From Pedobacter chitinilyticus (GTDB lineage Bacteria > Bacteroidota > Bacteroidia > Sphingobacteriales > Sphingobacteriaceae): DNA of 64,000 bases. Below the pieces are notes generated by a model that saw nothing but the letters and a program-made list of their open reading frames with translations, searched no databases and was not told the origin of the DNA. Below, one piece after another: positions 63,415 to 64,000 of the stretch (position 1 is the stretch's first letter; each line of letters opens with the position of its first letter). Made by a program: the position numbers and the translations under genes. The stretch spans positions 1,593,117-1,657,116 of the forward strand of contig NZ_QMHN01000001.1 of NCBI RefSeq assembly GCF_003313385.1, read 5' to 3'.

Positions 63415-64000
63415 CTAACCGTAAACTTTATTTACATTGTTGGCTGTGATGGTCAATGTTTTGGCACCAACAATGATGTTGCCCATAGTGTAGCTGATGC
63501 TATAGTTTCCTATAGCAAATGTACCTCCCGTAGCGGCACTTGGTGTAATAGATCCCGTATAGGTGCCAACCGTAGCATTGGCGGCAGCACCTGTGCCATA
63601 GGCTAAAGTTACACTTCCAATCGTCTCCCCGTTCTCCAAACCTGTACTGGTAAATGCGGTTGAACCAGCAGTTCCCGCTAATACCTGACCGTAAACTTTA
63701 TTTACATTGTTGGCTGTGATGGTCAATGTTTTGGCACCAACGACGATGTTGCCCGTCGTGTAGCTGATGCTGTAGTTTCCTATAGCAAATGTACCTCCCG
63801 TAGCGGCACTTGGTGTAACCGAGCCTGTATAGGCACCAACCGCAGCATTGGCTGCAGCACCCGTACCATAGGCAATTGTTACACTTCCAATCGTCTCCCC
63901 GTTCTCTAAACCTGTACTGGTAAATGCAGTTGAACCAGCAGTTCCCGACAATACCTGACCGTAAACTTTATTTACATTGTTGGCTGTGATGGTCAATGTT
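63415..64000 (-). CDS. MBG-repeat adhesin, upstream part (5' end outside window)
   Basis: Contains two and a fraction near-identical 90-residue MBG repeats (TITANNVNKVYGQVL, STAFTSTGLENGETIGSVT, GTFAIGNYSISYTTG). It ends at TAG (63415-63417), where the neighbouring repeats at the same position have CAG (Gln in VYGQVL). Together with 62209-63414 it is one gene split by a nonsense codon. The 5' end is beyond the right edge. Confidence 0.8.
   Translation of the reverse strand, partial: TLTITANNVNKVYGQVLSGTAGSTAFTSTGLENGETIGSVTIAYGTGAAANAAVGAYTGSVTPSAATGGTFAIGNYSISYTTGNIVVGAKTLTITANNVNKVYGQVLAGTAGSTAFTSTGLENGETIGSVTLAYGTGAAANATVGTYTGSITPSAATGGTFAIGNYSISYTMGNIIVGAKTLTITANNVNKVYG
63420..64000. repeat. 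270-bp tandem coding repeats (MBG domain)
   Basis: The segment CGTAAACTTTATTTACATTG recurs at exact 270-bp steps (63420, 63690, 63960). The units differ at only a few bases, so they are recent duplications or kept alike by gene conversion. Confidence 0.9.

Overview
The window looks like chromosome of a Bacteroidetes bacterium close to Pedobacter/Sphingobacteriaceae. The evidence is a SusC/SusD pair with a DUF5017 lipoprotein, type IX secretion (T9SS) C-terminal sorting domains, a PorP/SprF protein, several signal-peptide TonB-dependent receptors, the Bacteroidetes promoter form TTG-N19-TAnnTTTG (clearest before tRNA-His), and almost no Shine-Dalgarno sequences. No insertion sequence, prophage or CRISPR array was seen.

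Layout. 1-11163 is a leftward polysaccharide-utilisation-type locus: a BNR/sialidase-fold T9SS protein, an FG-GAP/VCBS protein, SusC, SusD and a DUF5017 lipoprotein cut by the window edge. 11651-14580 holds a DUF3820 gene and a TonB receptor behind a TPP riboswitch, so probably a thiamin-related receptor. 15185-18561 carries small DinB-like, DUF1801, VOC and lipoprotein genes. 19030-30582 carries valS, a GIY-YIG nuclease, aqpZ, a BtuB-like receptor divergent from a MocR/PdxR-type regulator, and ettA. 31029-34781 carries a NamZ/DUF1343 protein, a DUF559 nuclease lying among tandem repeats, a MarC protein and small or decayed genes. 35545-45435 is mostly leftward: an RNA m5C methyltransferase, a periplasmic-binding-like lipoprotein overlapping guaA, a TPR histidine kinase behind a dCMP deaminase, and two FucP-type sugar transporters.

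47654-53055 is a leftward operon of an exported ankyrin protein, a DUF2271 protein with a flavinylation-like motif, a PepSY/flavodoxin/reductase fusion and ApbE. Together they look like a trans-envelope electron-transfer system using covalently bound FMN. tRNA-His at 53397 begins a 7.6-kb segment ending at a 43-bp copy of the sequence just 3' of the tRNA, abutting a truncated gene. Between the two copies lie an atypical SDR, an S41 peptidase remnant, a LytS/LytTR two-component system and an ABC transporter whose permease is fused to an M1 peptidase. The right end carries PorP/SprF and a T9SS type-B adhesin with 270-bp tandem MBG repeats interrupted by an amber codon.

Intergenic DNA is unusually rich in dispersed repeats. 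At least four families recur. One is made of 21-bp hairpin units whose arms show compensating changes, and two families lie beside tiny single-domain nuclease genes. These repeats, the flavinylation operon and the tRNA-flanked segment are the most rewarding places for a second look.
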